64,000 nt of DNA from DSWT01 sp035420085 (GCA_035420085.1 DAOLUH010000010.1:56557-120556), one strand, 5' to 3'. Positions 7,616-17,241 are shown, counted from the first letter of the stretch. Notes: generated by a model not told the origin, from the letters alone. Numbers and translations are program-made.

Positions 7616-10153
7616 ATGTCCAACGATAACGAGCACGAAACAATTCGCGCGCAACGGCGACGGCGCGCCGGCCCGGAGGATTCCGGGGAACGCGAGCGCG
7701 CCGCAGCGCCGCAGCGCCAGAAGCCCCCCAGCGCTCCCACGCCCGCGGGGACAGGCGCTCCGCGTCCATCCGGCGTAAGCAGTGCGCCGCGGCCCATCAG
7801 CAGCGGCAGTGTCCCGCGACCTGGTGGGGGCGGCGGATTTACCCTGCCGCCGTCGCTCTCTGGCCTGCGGATGCCCGGCGGCGGCAAACCTTCGCTACTG
7901 ATGCTCGTCATCCTGGGGGCCATTGCGCTGTGTGTGATATGCGCCCTCATCTACTTTGCTTCGCAATTTATAGGGGATTTTAGCCTGCCGGAGTCGGGCC
8001 AGTACACCTACGACTATCCCACCACCGCCCCTGAGCGACCAACCGTGGCCCCGGCAAAGCCCACTGTGCCGCCAGCGATTAAGACCACGGTCCCGCCGGC
8101 AGCGTCGGGAGAAGCCAAATCGTGGCTGGTCATGCTCTACCAGGATGCCGACGACAAAATCCTCGAACAGGACATCTACATTGACTTGAACGAGGCCGAG
8201 CGCGTCGGTTCCAGCGACAACGTACACATCGTCGCGCAAATAGACCGCTATCGCGGCGGCTATTATGCTGACGGCGACTGGACCTCAACCAAACGGTTCT
8301 ACGTCACCCAAGACAATGACCTGCAGCGGATTGGCTCGCAGGAAATCGCCGACCTCGGCGAGGCCAACATGGCCGACGGCGCAACGCTGGTGGATTTCGT
8401 CACCTGGGCCGTCGCCAACTTTCCGGCGGACAAGTACGTGCTGATTATGTCCGATCACGGCATGGGCTGGCCCGGCGGCTGGAGCGATCCCGATCCACGG
8501 GGCAGCGGCGACCGCAGCGTTCCGCTCGGTTCGGCGCTTGGCAACCAGATTTACCTGCACGAACTGGATGAGGCGCTGACCCAAATCCGCAATCAGACCG
8601 GCATCGAGAAATTCGAACTCATTGGCATGGATGCCTGCCTGATGGGACATCTGGAAGTCTTCACGATGTTGGCGCCCCATGCCCGCTACGCTGTCGCCTC
8701 ACAAGAAACCGAGCCATCCCTGGGTTGGGCTTACGCCAGCTTTTTGAGCGCCCTGCAAAACTCCCCCGCGATGAGCGGCGCCGAGCTGGGCCAGTTGATC
8801 GTGCAAAGCTACATTCAGGACGATGAACGTATCGTAGATGACCAGGCGCGCGCCGAATTCCTGCGGCAAAGCGCCCCGATGGGCGGCATGTTCGGGTCGC
8901 TGTCGGCGTCCCAACTGACGCAGCAGTTCGAGCAGAGCATCACCCTCACGGCGGTTGACCTTGCGCAAATGCCGGCATTGATCAACAGCGTGAACGACTT
9001 CGCTTATGCGCTGCAATCGGCCAACCAGCGCACCGTGGCGCAAGCGCGCAGCTACGCCCAATCGTTCACCAACATCTTCGGCAACAACGTCCCGCCAGCA
9101 TACATTGACCTGGGCAATTTCGTCCAACTGCTGAAACGCGAAGGCGGCAGCCAGGCCGTCAGCCAGGCCGCCGATAAAGTACTCAACGCGCTCGGTCAGG
9201 CCATCATCGCCGAAAAACACGGCGCGAAAAAGCCCGGCGCAACCGGCGTCTCGATCTACTTCCCCAACTCGCAGCTCTACGCCTCGCCCATCACCGGCTA
9301 CCAGTCGTACAACACCGTCGCCGGGCGCTTCACGCAGGCGTCGTTGTGGGATGATTTCCTGGCGTTCCACTACACCGGGCGAACTTTCCAGCCCGCCAGC
9401 ACCAACATTGTCGTGCCGGACCGCGCGATTGCAGCGCCGGCCGCGTCTGGCATCGAAGTATCGCCCGTTACCCTGTCGAGTAACGTCGCCGCGCCGGGCA
9501 AACCGGTCTTGCTCAGCGTGGACATTCGCGGCGCAAACGTCGGCTACGTCTATCTATTTGTGGGATACTACGACCCGACGTATAACGCGATTTTTGTGGC
9601 CGACTCAGATTATCTGGAAAGCGACCAGACCCGCGAAGTTGACGGCGTCTATTACCCGGTATGGAGCCAAAACAGCGAATTCACGATGGAGTTTGAGTGG
9701 GAACCCATCGTCTTCGCCATCAGCGATGGCAGCAACACCGTCGTGGCAAACTTCGAGCCGCAGAGCTACGGCGCGACATACGAACAAGCTGTGTACACGG
9801 TGGATGGCATGTATACCTACGCCGATGGCGGTGAGTCGCGTTACGCACGCCTGTACTTCGCCAACGGTGTGTTGCAGCAAGTGTTCGGCTTCACCGGCGA
9901 AAACGGCAGCGGCGCGCCGCGTGAGATCACCCCGCAGACCGGAGACACCTTCACCGTGTTGGAGAAGTGGCTCGATTTAGGCTCTGGGCAGGCGACCGTC
10001 TCACGGCAAGAAGGCGGCAAGCTGACCTTCGGCAGCCAGATGTTCACATGGAAGGAGCTGGATGCCGCGCCCGGTCTCTATCTGGTCGGCTTCATCGTCG
10101 AAGACCTCGACGGCAACGCCACCCAGGTGTACCAGCAAGTCACCGTCCAGTAG
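7616..10153 (+). CDS. Membrane-anchored clostripain family (C11) cysteine protease
   Basis: This 845-residue protein has a basic, Pro/Gly-rich cytosolic N-terminus (1-90), one membrane helix (about 93-117), a Pro/Thr linker (135-165), a C11 peptidase domain (about 168-480) and a C-terminal beta-rich region (about 620-845). The catalytic dyad is visible as H281 (MSDHGMGWPGG) and C341 (IGMDACLMG). Clostripain relatives cleave after basic residues, often after self-processing. Here the domain should face outwards, tethered by the single helix. The ATG follows GAGGTAAAG. The upstream gap holds a possible -10 box (TAAAAT, 7573-7578) without a clear -35. Substrate unknown. Confidence 0.88.
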   Translation: MSNDNEHETIRAQRRRRAGPEDSGERERAAAPQRQKPPSAPTPAGTGAPRPSGVSSAPRPISSGSVPRPGGGGGFTLPPSLSGLRMPGGGKPSLLMLVILGAIALCVICALIYFASQFIGDFSLPESGQYTYDYPTTAPERPTVAPAKPTVPPAIKTTVPPAASGEAKSWLVMLYQDADDKILEQDIYIDLNEAERVGSSDNVHIVAQIDRYRGGYYADGDWTSTKRFYVTQDNDLQRIGSQEIADLGEANMADGATLVDFVTWAVANFPADKYVLIMSDHGMGWPGGWSDPDPRGSGDRSVPLGSALGNQIYLHELDEALTQIRNQTGIEKFELIGMDACLMGHLEVFTMLAPHARYAVASQETEPSLGWAYASFLSALQNSPAMSGAELGQLIVQSYIQDDERIVDDQARAEFLRQSAPMGGMFGSLSASQLTQQFEQSITLTAVDLAQMPALINSVNDFAYALQSANQRTVAQARSYAQSFTNIFGNNVPPAYIDLGNFVQLLKREGGSQAVSQAADKVLNALGQAIIAEKHGAKKPGATGVSIYFPNSQLYASPITGYQSYNTVAGRFTQASLWDDFLAFHYTGRTFQPASTNIVVPDRAIAAPAASGIEVSPVTLSSNVAAPGKPVLLSVDIRGANVGYVYLFVGYYDPTYNAIFVADSDYLESDQTREVDGVYYPVWSQNSEFTMEFEWEPIVFAISDGSNTVVANFEPQSYGATYEQAVYTVDGMYTYADGGESRYARLYFANGVLQQVFGFTGENGSGAPREITPQTGDTFTVLEKWLDLGSGQATVSRQEGGKLTFGSQMFTWKELDAAPGLYLVGFIVEDLDGNATQVYQQVTVQ

Positions 10154-10166
10154 ATGAGCATTGCTC

Positions 10167-10195
10167 TTGCATACTTTTCCCTAACCATGTAAAAT
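10167..10195 (+). promoter_or_regulatory. Promoter for the PAS/GAF histidine kinase gene
   Basis: TTGCAT (10167-10172) and TAAAAT (10190-10195) have a 17-base spacer and end 29 bases before the ATG. The match to sigma70-type consensus is good. Confidence 0.6.
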
Positions 10196-10224
10196 AGAGT
10201 TGAAGGTTTAAAAAGGGATAAAGT

Positions 10225-11862
10225 ATGGCAATACCCAAAACATTGACCGAATGTCAAGATGATCTCGCCACAATGCAAGCGCGTACAGCGTCACTGGCGC
10301 AAGCGACGGCGGAATTACAGGCGGAAATTAGCCGCTGTAAGCACGTCGAGGTGGAACTGCGTCACAGCGAAGCACGCTTCCGCACCCTGTTCACCAACTC
10401 ACCCGATGCTACCTTCGTCATCAACCTGGAAGGCGTTATTCTGGACGTTAACGACGCCGCCTGCCGCCTTTATCAAATCGAACGCGAGGCGCTGCTCGGT
10501 CACAACATCGTCGCGCTAACGCAGCCGCAATGGCGTGAAGAAGTCGCTCAGGCGTTTGCGAAGATGCTCAACGGCGCAGTCGAACATCTGGAAATCGAGA
10601 GCGTCAGCCAAGACATGCGCGTCATCCCTCTCGAAGTCAAGTTCAGCCGGATTGATTACGCCGGGCAACCGGCGCTACTCGTCAATATCCGCGACATCAC
10701 CAAACGCCGGCAGGCCGAGGAAGTTCTGAAGCAGCGCAACCGCGACCTTTCCCTGTTGAACCAGGCTGGTCAGGTTTTTAGCTCCAGCCTGGATTTGGAT
10801 GCCGTGCTTTCCGCCATCCTGGATCAGGTGAGACTCATCATGGGCGTGCGGGCGGCCTCAATCTGGTTGGTGGAGGATAAAACGCGCGACATCGTCTGTC
10901 GGGAATCCTCAGAGCAGTGGCTCATCCGGGGACGCCGGGTAGCGTGGGGACAGGGGATTGTCGGATGGACAGTCAAAGAAGGTCAAAGCACTATTGTGCC
11001 CGACACACGGCTCAACGAGCGGCATTACAAAGCCATTGATCTGGAAATCGGCGTCGAAATCCGCTGCATCCTCAGCGTGCCCCTGAAGATCAAACAAAAC
11101 GTTATCGGCGCGCTGCAAGTCGTAGACACCGAGGTGGATTGTTTTCACCAGGAGGACATCCCAATTATGGAAGCCCTGGCGGCTACGGCGGCGATAGCCA
11201 TCGAGAACGCCCGGTTGTTCGAGCAAGTGTTGCGCGATGCAGAAACCAAAACTACCCTCATCCAGGAAATCAACCACCGTGTCAAAAACAACCTCTCGGC
11301 GATTATCGGTCTGCTTTACTCCGAGCAGCGTTACCTCAGCGCCGGATGCGAAGCCAATGGACAAACGCTCATCCAGGGCCTCATTGGACGAGTACAAGGG
11401 ATGGCGCAGGTCCACGCGATGCTCTCCGACGCAGAATGGGCGCCGCTCCCGCTCGATACGTTGACCCACCGGATCATCAACGCCGCCTTGCAAACGCTGC
11501 CTCGCGGCGTCAACATTGCCGTGGATGTTATGCCGTCACCAGTGCGGGTTCCATCGTCACAGGCCACGAATCTGGCGCTCATCATCAACGAACTGACGAC
11601 CAACACCATCAAATACGCATTGAAAGATCGCTCCACCGCCAAAATTCGGGTGCGCATCACCGAGGAAGAAAACGAGGTAGTCGTCATCGAGTTCTACAAT
11701 GATGGGCCAGATTATCCTACCGATGTTGTGGACCTCACCCGTCACAATCTGGGCCTCTATCTGATCAAAAACCTGGTCGAGCGCGGTCTCTCGGGCGCCC
11801 TGACGTTGCACAACGACAATGGCCCCGTCACCACAATCCGCTTCAGGAACAATAAAACATAA
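10225..11862 (+). CDS. Cytosolic PAS-GAF sensor histidine kinase (HisKA_2 type)
   Basis: This 545-residue soluble kinase has a short coiled coil (10-45), PAS (about 48-160), GAF (about 185-330), a HisKA_2 dimerisation domain with H351 in QEINHRVKNNLSAI, and a HATPase domain (about 440-545) with the N-box NELTTNTIKYAL. The H-box EINHRVKNN is typical of the PdtaS/HWE-like subfamily. Members often act on response regulators with RNA-binding outputs or lone receivers. No response regulator is adjacent. The last codons and the stop (AAA ACA TAA) lie inside the palindromic element that follows. Ligand unknown. Confidence 0.9.
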   Translation: MAIPKTLTECQDDLATMQARTASLAQATAELQAEISRCKHVEVELRHSEARFRTLFTNSPDATFVINLEGVILDVNDAACRLYQIEREALLGHNIVALTQPQWREEVAQAFAKMLNGAVEHLEIESVSQDMRVIPLEVKFSRIDYAGQPALLVNIRDITKRRQAEEVLKQRNRDLSLLNQAGQVFSSSLDLDAVLSAILDQVRLIMGVRAASIWLVEDKTRDIVCRESSEQWLIRGRRVAWGQGIVGWTVKEGQSTIVPDTRLNERHYKAIDLEIGVEIRCILSVPLKIKQNVIGALQVVDTEVDCFHQEDIPIMEALAATAAIAIENARLFEQVLRDAETKTTLIQEINHRVKNNLSAIIGLLYSEQRYLSAGCEANGQTLIQGLIGRVQGMAQVHAMLSDAEWAPLPLDTLTHRIINAALQTLPRGVNIAVDVMPSPVRVPSSQATNLALIINELTTNTIKYALKDRSTAKIRVRITEEENEVVVIEFYNDGPDYPTDVVDLTRHNLGLYLIKNLVERGLSGALTLHNDNGPVTTIRFRNNKT

Positions 11863-11936
11863 GGCGTAAAACGTAATCCTCTTACGTTCTACGCCTTATG
11901 TTTCACGTTTTATGTTTTACGTTTTACGTTTTACGA
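11856..11936. terminator. Bidirectional hairpin and ACGTTTT-type repeat between convergent genes
   Basis: The arm AAACATAAGGCGTAAAACGTAA is followed after a 5-base loop by its near-perfect complement ending CGCCTTATGTTT at about 11903. Tandem TTTTACGTTT-like units then run to about 11936. The element starts inside the stop codon of the upstream kinase and ends just before the stop of pepA, so it probably ends transcription from both sides. Confidence 0.7.
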
Positions 11937-11943
11937 ATTATTC

Positions 11944-13440
11944 TCACCAGTTGCGCAGCGTGTCCACGAGCAACCGCGTCCCATAACCCGTTGCGCCCTT
12001 GGGGACGTAGGGCGCATCTTTTTCGGCAATATCCAACCCGGCGATGTCAATGTGCGCCCAGGGAACGCCGTCGGGCACAAACTTGCTGAGGAAAAAGCCG
12101 CCGAGGATACTGCTGGCGGCGCGTCCGCCGACGTTCGCCACATCCGCCACGGCGCTCTTGAGCGACTCGCCATATTCCTCGAAGAGCGGTAACGGCCAGA
12201 CGCGCTCGTAGGTCGCCTCCCCGGCAGCGCGCAGGCGCGCAATGAGCGCGTCGTCGCCCATCACCGCCGCCGCGTGCTCACCTAGGGCGATCACGCGCCC
12301 ACCGGTCAGCGTCGCAATGTCGAAGATGGCTTGTGGCGCGAAGGTTTGCGCGTAGGTAAGCGCGTCCGCCAGAATCAAACGGCCTTCGGCGTCGGTGTTG
12401 AGGATTTCGATGGTCAGGCCCTTGAGCGAACGCACCACATCGCCCGGCTTGGTCGCGTGCGCATCGGGCATATTTTCGGTCAACGGCAACAGACCGACGA
12501 CGTGCAATGGCAACGCAAGCAAGGCCGCCGCGCGCAGCGCACCGATCACCGCCGCCGCGCCGCCCATATCGCCTTTCATGCGATGCATATTCTCACTCGG
12601 CTTCAGGGAGATGCCGCCTGTATCGAAGGTGATCCCCTTGCCGACCAGCGCCACTGTGAGGAGGTCAGCGCGCCCGGCGTTGTGCTCCAGGACAACCAGG
12701 TGCGCGGGTTCGCCGCCGCCCTGGTTGACGCTGAGCAGCGCGCCCATCCCTAACGCCGTCAATGCGGCCTTGTCCAAGACCTCGCAGCGCAGCCCCACCT
12801 CCGCCGCGATGTTCTGCGCGATGGATGCCATGTACGAGGGCGTGGCGATGTTCGCCGGACGGTTCTCCAGGTCACGGGCCAGCCATGTGGACTCGGCCAC
12901 GATTTGTCCAACACGCGCGCCAGCTTCGAGAGCGCCTTGACGCGCCGCATCCCATTCAACGAGGGTGAGTGCATCCAGATCAGGCCGCACCTCGTCCAGT
13001 TGCGTCTTCAGTTCGTGGAAGCGATACAGTCCCAGCAGCGTCCCTTCGACGACGGCAGCCGCGGCCTGCTCCGGGGCCATTTCCCCCACCCCCGCACCGT
13101 GGACGATGGTGTGGAGGTGTGTCACGCCCAGATCGCGGGCTTTCTTCGCCGCGGTCGCGGAGGCTTGCCGGATTGTGTCCAGGGTAAATTTCTCGCGCTT
13201 GCCAAGCCCCACCAGGATCACCCGGCGGGCAGGCAGAGCGCCATTGGGATAGAGCACCGCGACTTCGTTGGGCTTGCCGCGAAAGTCACCGCCGGCGATG
13301 AGCACCTGAATTTGACCGCCGAGGGAGGCGTCTATAGCGCCAGTCGCCCCACCGGGAATCGTCACCCCCTCAAAGAGGTTCACCACCACGGCTTGCGCCG
13401 CCTGTGTTTGAATCGCACCGACAACAACGTCAATCTGCAT
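11944..13440 (-). CDS. pepA: Leucyl aminopeptidase (M17, cytosol aminopeptidase)
   Basis: This 498-residue M17 metallo-aminopeptidase removes N-terminal residues from peptides in the cytosol, normally as a hexamer with two metals per subunit. The signature NTDAEGRLILADAL is present. Metal ligands are K268, D273, D291, D350 and E352, in VGKGITFDTGG, MKGDMGG and NTDAEGR. ATG 13440 lies 6 bases after GGAG; a GTG one codon earlier is too close to it. The gene follows the ferritin-like gene with a 12-base gap, so the two probably form an operon. Some M17 proteins also bind DNA, but nothing here shows that. Confidence 0.94.
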   Translation of the reverse strand: MQIDVVVGAIQTQAAQAVVVNLFEGVTIPGGATGAIDASLGGQIQVLIAGGDFRGKPNEVAVLYPNGALPARRVILVGLGKREKFTLDTIRQASATAAKKARDLGVTHLHTIVHGAGVGEMAPEQAAAAVVEGTLLGLYRFHELKTQLDEVRPDLDALTLVEWDAARQGALEAGARVGQIVAESTWLARDLENRPANIATPSYMASIAQNIAAEVGLRCEVLDKAALTALGMGALLSVNQGGGEPAHLVVLEHNAGRADLLTVALVGKGITFDTGGISLKPSENMHRMKGDMGGAAAVIGALRAAALLALPLHVVGLLPLTENMPDAHATKPGDVVRSLKGLTIEILNTDAEGRLILADALTYAQTFAPQAIFDIATLTGGRVIALGEHAAAVMGDDALIARLRAAGEATYERVWPLPLFEEYGESLKSAVADVANVGGRAASSILGGFFLSKFVPDGVPWAHIDIAGLDIAEKDAPYVPKGATGYGTRLLVDTLRNW

Positions 13441-13452
13441 CACAATCTCCTT

Positions 13453-13953
13453 CTAGCCCCGCGCCGTGACAGCATGTCGCACGTCGGGATCTCTGAAACG
13501 GGGCGGGAACGCGGCGATGAGCCGGTTCACATGGTCATTTAGCTGCACACGTAGGAAATTCAAGACTTCCCGATCATAAGGGAAATTGGTGATGAGGAAC
13601 TCGAAAACGGCATTGGTCTCGGAATTTTCCAGGTCACTGACCACCTCATAAGCATCCTCAAGCGTGTGAATGCCGGATAGCACGTTTTCAACCGATATAC
13701 TAAGCGCGCGATGGGCGCTGGCAAGCATCTCGCCATCAACAGGTTCCGCAAGCCGCTCGGCGCTGAGATTGCCCCGCAGACGCTCCAGCCACAGCGCGTG
13801 TGCGACCTCGTCAAGCACATAGCGCTGCCAGAAATCGGCGATTTCGCTTTCATAGGAGAATTTCCTCACCAGCCCCCGGTAAAATTCTGCCGCAGTTTCC
13901 TCTGCCTGAATGGCCAGAGCAAACAGATCCTCAACCGTCGCTCCGTGTGTCAT
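13453..13953 (-). CDS. Ferritin-like / rubrerythrin-like helical protein
   Basis: This 166-residue all-helical protein has metal-ligand-like motifs in the ferritin pattern: the first helix carries AEETAAEFYRGLV and the second DEVAHALWLERL (E-x-x-H). Later helices carry SDLENSETNAVFEFLI and LNDHVNRLIAAFP. Rubrerythrin-type proteins use such a di-iron site for peroxide reduction or iron handling. No rubredoxin CxxC domain is present. GAGGAG lies 9 bases before the ATG and an extended -10 promoter lies about 65 bases upstream. The gene leads an operon with pepA. The fold is likely; the reaction is unproven. Confidence 0.65.
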   Translation of the reverse strand: MTHGATVEDLFALAIQAEETAAEFYRGLVRKFSYESEIADFWQRYVLDEVAHALWLERLRGNLSAERLAEPVDGEMLASAHRALSISVENVLSGIHTLEDAYEVVSDLENSETNAVFEFLITNFPYDREVLNFLRVQLNDHVNRLIAAFPPRFRDPDVRHAVTARG

Positions 13954-14283
13954 GGCGCTCTCTCCTCATCGTTCACGCATCCCCATACAAGGGATAGGTG
14001 TGTGGATTATCAGCAACTACGACTATTATAGCAGACTTCCAACAATAAAACAGAGGCCCAGGCGTTTTCCAAGGCTCTATCATCCGAGTGCATTTCATCT
14101 CAATTGAAGGACAAGCTTTCTTCAAACGTAAAACGTGAAACGTCAATGTGACTTTTCTTGACCGCGCTATAATAACGCTTGACTCGCATTACTTGCAGAT
14201 CGTGATATGATAACAGCGCAAGCACGAAAACTTTAAGGCTTCTCACTGACCCAGTGTACGGCAATTCATAAAGTGGAGAGGAA
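13954..14283. other. Gene-free divergent region
   Basis: The leftward promoter for the ferritin-like gene is the extended -10 TGCTATAAT (complement of 14025-14033). A fragment of the AACGTAAAACGTGAAACG repeat lies at about 14126-14144. TATAAT occurs on the + strand at 14168-14173, without a convincing -35, upstream of the kinase at 14284. The rest shows no reading frame or structure that I can defend. Confidence 0.5.
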
Positions 14284-15342
14284 ATGAACACTGAAGAGCA
14301 ATCGCATATCTATCAGGTCTTATACGCACGTCGCCAGGACATTGCCCAGGCCTGGCTCGCATTGATGACACAACTCAGCCCAACCGCATCTGAGATTACC
14401 GATCTGCAGTCTATCCTCTTAAAAGCAACCGATCAACTAAGCAAGCTATTGGTGGCCGAACCTTTTATCGCTGAACCAGCGCAGAAAATCGGCAAGACCC
14501 TGGAAAGTATGGACAACTTGCAACCTGAGGCGCTGAGCCAGATATACGATATGTTGGCGCGGGAACTGGTCAGTGAGTTAACAGCGGAATACATCGCCAT
14601 CTTGTATCCCCGCGTTGTCAGCCTGGTCGGGGCATTGAGCAGTGGTTTCTATATCGGCAAAGCTGAACGCGCCAAGACTTTCGATATGAACGCGATGTCT
14701 ATGATGGGGCACGATCTCAAAACGCCGATCAACGCCATCACCGGCTTTTCGCGCGTCATTCTCAAAGGCATTGACGGCCCGATCACGGAATTTCAACAAC
14801 AAGACCTGACATCCATCTATGACGCTGGGCAAAAATTGCTCAATATGATTGATGAAGTCTTCCGCACCACCAAAAACGACGCCGGGAAGACGAATATCTA
14901 CGCGCGGGCTTTCGACATGGCCGACCTGTTGGGCGATGTGTTGCGCGTCAGCCAGCCCATTCTTGCCCGGCGCGAGAACGTGCTGGAGATCCGCTGCACG
15001 GGCGAATTAGGCGAGATGGGCGCCGATGCCTCCACGGTGCGCTGGGTGCTGCTAGGGTTGCTTTACTATGCTTCGCGCTTCACCGGCAAGGGTACAATCT
15101 CCCTCGTCGTCACCCGTGAGAAAGTCCAGGAAGTAGATTGGTTCTTCTTCGACATTGCGATGAAAAAACCGGCTAGAGAATCTTCGGAGAACACATCCTG
15201 GCCGGGAACGAAGGAACAGGAAAGTTCAGACATCGCGCTAATCACCAGTAAACGCTTCTGCGAAGAACTAGGCGGCAATCTGATGGTAGAACACGGCAAC
15301 GATGGCCTGACCAAGCTCATCGTCCGGTTGCCCGCACGCTAG
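14284..15342 (+). CDS. Degenerate histidine-kinase-like protein
   Basis: This 352-residue soluble protein has a helical N-terminal region (about 1-125), resembling a globin-like or RsbR-type sensor by helix content only. A HisKA-type segment follows with H143 in MGHDLKTPINAITGF. The ATP-binding domain is badly eroded. The N-box position reads WVLLGLLYYASRFTGKG with no asparagine, the G1 aspartate motif is missing (FFFDIAMKKP), and a short low-complexity stretch replaces the ATP lid. It probably cannot bind ATP, so it may be a phosphotransfer or scaffold protein. GAGAGGAA lies just before the ATG. No regulator is adjacent. Confidence 0.75.
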   Translation: MNTEEQSHIYQVLYARRQDIAQAWLALMTQLSPTASEITDLQSILLKATDQLSKLLVAEPFIAEPAQKIGKTLESMDNLQPEALSQIYDMLARELVSELTAEYIAILYPRVVSLVGALSSGFYIGKAERAKTFDMNAMSMMGHDLKTPINAITGFSRVILKGIDGPITEFQQQDLTSIYDAGQKLLNMIDEVFRTTKNDAGKTNIYARAFDMADLLGDVLRVSQPILARRENVLEIRCTGELGEMGADASTVRWVLLGLLYYASRFTGKGTISLVVTREKVQEVDWFFFDIAMKKPARESSENTSWPGTKEQESSDIALITSKRFCEELGGNLMVEHGNDGLTKLIVRLPAR

Positions 15343-15471
15343 TCGCACACCTACCGCACCATCAACTTGACCTCCCGCGTGGACAACATGTGGGAGGTTT
15401 CCTTTGCGGAAGCGCAACCGTGGTTCCCGGCAAACGTAGAATAAGTAAACAGCACGATAAAGGAGAAAACC

Positions 15472-15828
15472 ATGCAAACAAATATCAAGGTTCTGGCCTG
15501 GCTACACGTGATCTTGGGGATTATGGGGCTGCTACTCGGCTGCGTCATCGTTACTATTATGTTAAGCGCCGGATTGATCTCCGGTGACAGTGAGGCTATG
15601 GGTATCCTCACCATCATGGGCATGTTCGGTATCGGGCTGACGCTGCTGTTCGCTGCCCCTACCATCGTCGCCGGCATTGGATTGCTTCAGTATCGTTCTT
15701 GGGCGCGAGTGCTGGCGTTGGTCCTGGCGCTCTTCAACCTGTTCGCATTTCCGCACGGCACGGTGTTCGGCATCTACACCTTCGTCTCCCTGCTGCACTC
15801 GGATGCCGCGCTGCTGTTCTCGAAGTAA
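15472..15828 (+). CDS. Small four-helix membrane protein
   Basis: This 118-residue protein has four predicted membrane helices, for example LLLGCVIVTIMLSAGLI and LTLLFAAPTIVAGIGLL. It resembles the broad group of small DUF4064/DUF2127-like membrane proteins, but the match is too general to name. AAAGGAG lies 7 bases before the ATG. The gene ends at a strong hairpin terminator shared with the convergent DUF711 gene. Function unknown. Confidence 0.6.
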   Translation: MQTNIKVLAWLHVILGIMGLLLGCVIVTIMLSAGLISGDSEAMGILTIMGMFGIGLTLLFAAPTIVAGIGLLQYRSWARVLALVLALFNLFAFPHGTVFGIYTFVSLLHSDAALLFSK

Positions 15829-15841
15829 CGTCCGCAACAAG

Positions 15842-15872
15842 ACCTGACAGGTCTTCCTGGACCTGTCAGGTT
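15842..15872. terminator. Bidirectional intrinsic terminator
   Basis: A stem of ACCTGACAGGTC and its complement GACCTGTCAGGT with a short loop is followed by TTTATT. It separates the small membrane protein gene from the convergent DUF711 gene. Confidence 0.8.
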
Positions 15873-15878
15873 TATTGA

Positions 15879-17069
15879 TTACGCCCGCGCGTGCAAACGC
15901 AGTTCCAACGTCCGGTCAAGTAAGCCTTCCCGCGCGTCGCCCAGCAACGGCAAAACGCCGCCGTCGGCAAAGAAGGCGAAATCGAAATGCACCGTATCGC
16001 CTGCCAGCTTGCCGGGGAGGGGCATCAACCGCGCCGTCAGGGGTTTGTGCAGGCGGACTGAGAGCGCCGCCACGTCGAAGAGCAACCGCGCAAGGGCCTC
16101 CTCGCTTGCGTCGCCCGGCAGGGGCACGGTATCCAGTCCTGTCCCACACACGGCGGACCATTGCAGCAGTTCCCCCACATGCAAGCGTCCTTCAGCGGCG
16201 CGCTGCGCCAGAACCGCATCCTCCAACACCGGAAGCATCAAGCCACAGAAGCCGATGTGCGGAAAGCGCGCCTGCCCAATCGCATCGGCGAGGGTGGCGG
16301 CTGCGGCTAATGTCCCCGCTGCGCCAAGCGGCTGCCCGGTCAGCCCCTCCAACGCCGCGCCGATGCTGCACTCCGGCGTGGGGAACGGCGCTAACGAGAA
16401 GTCAATCCCGCCAAAGCGTACACCGTGAGCGGCAGCCAACCGTTCCGCCACCTGTACAATCCGCGCAGCTTCAGCTTCGATGGCCTGCCGCAGGCGCAGA
16501 TGCGCCTCTGCCAAATCAGCCGCCTGGCCCACCGCGACCGCCAGATCCGCCGCTTCGGTCGCCACAGCAAAGGCTGGCGCGCCGCCGCCGTGATACGCAG
16601 CAGGGAAGAAGGGCGTGCCAGGCAGAACATTCGCCAGCGCCGCAAAACGCAGATTGCCAAAGCCGTCTTCAATGCGCGACGCTTCGTGGATCACCCGCGC
16701 CGCCATCCGCGCTACCGCGCCATCCACTGCGCCGCTCGCCGGGTTGACAATGTGCGCAGTCGCAAAAACAGCGTGGGTCGCGGCGAACATCGCCGGTAGG
16801 CGCGGCAGCATCTCGATGCCAGCCGGCCCCAACGCAACATACTCAAAGCCACAATCGCGGGCCAACGTCTCTGCTGCGACAGCAAAAGCGACGGGATCCG
16901 CCAGACGCACCGGCACGCCGTCCAACGCCAGCCGCGTCGTTTGCACCTCAAAGCCGGCCTCCGTGTACGCCTGGCGCGCCGCCAGAGAGAAGGACCCCAG
17001 TTCCGCAAACCACGCGCTATCCAAAGGGTCGGTGGCTGCGGTAAAGACGGTGATCGAACGAATTTTCAT
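15879..17069 (-). CDS. DUF711 (UPF0210) family protein
   Basis: This 396-residue cytosolic protein matches the DUF711 family: KIRSITVF at the N-terminus, the central AAYHGGGAPAFAVATEAADL, the motif GGIDFSLAPFPTPECSIGAA near the middle and GFCGLMLPVLEDAVLA in the second half. The family is related in fold to pyruvate-formate-lyase-like barrels, but no reaction is established. ATG 17069 is preferred because GAGGTGG lies 5 bases upstream; an in-frame GTG at 17081 overlaps that site. The gene stands alone between two promoter and repeat regions. Confidence 0.8.
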   Translation of the reverse strand: MKIRSITVFTAATDPLDSAWFAELGSFSLAARQAYTEAGFEVQTTRLALDGVPVRLADPVAFAVAAETLARDCGFEYVALGPAGIEMLPRLPAMFAATHAVFATAHIVNPASGAVDGAVARMAARVIHEASRIEDGFGNLRFAALANVLPGTPFFPAAYHGGGAPAFAVATEAADLAVAVGQAADLAEAHLRLRQAIEAEAARIVQVAERLAAAHGVRFGGIDFSLAPFPTPECSIGAALEGLTGQPLGAAGTLAAAATLADAIGQARFPHIGFCGLMLPVLEDAVLAQRAAEGRLHVGELLQWSAVCGTGLDTVPLPGDASEEALARLLFDVAALSVRLHKPLTARLMPLPGKLAGDTVHFDFAFFADGGVLPLLGDAREGLLDRTLELRLHARA

Positions 17070-17108
17070 ATTCCACCTCACGTTTTCGTCTCATTATAAC
17101 CTGTCTTG

Positions 17109-17164
17109 TGGATAGTGGCGACTTTAGTCGCTGTTCACACAAACGACTGAAGTCGTCACTACAC
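17109..17164. repeat. GTAGTGACGACTTCAGTCG-type inverted repeat
   Basis: The left arm GTGGATAGTGGCGACTTTAG faces CTGAAGTCGTCACTACAC around a short centre. It lies between the divergent DUF711 and cytidylate-kinase-like genes, upstream of the promoter at 17213. Confidence 0.7.
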
Positions 17165-17212
17165 GCCCCATTCGAGTTGAGGATCGTCAACTTTAGTCTG
17201 CTTCATGACCTA

Positions 17213-17241
17213 TTGCAAAGCGCCCTGGAATCTGGTAATAT
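17213..17241 (+). promoter_or_regulatory. Promoter for the cytidylate-kinase-like / Crp operon
   Basis: TTGCAA (17213-17218) and TAATAT (17236-17241) have a 17-base spacer. The inferred leader of about 100 bases includes a tandem AACCTGTAACGTGCAACCTG element at about 17307-17329 and ends with AAAGGAGGTGA before the ATG. Confidence 0.6.
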
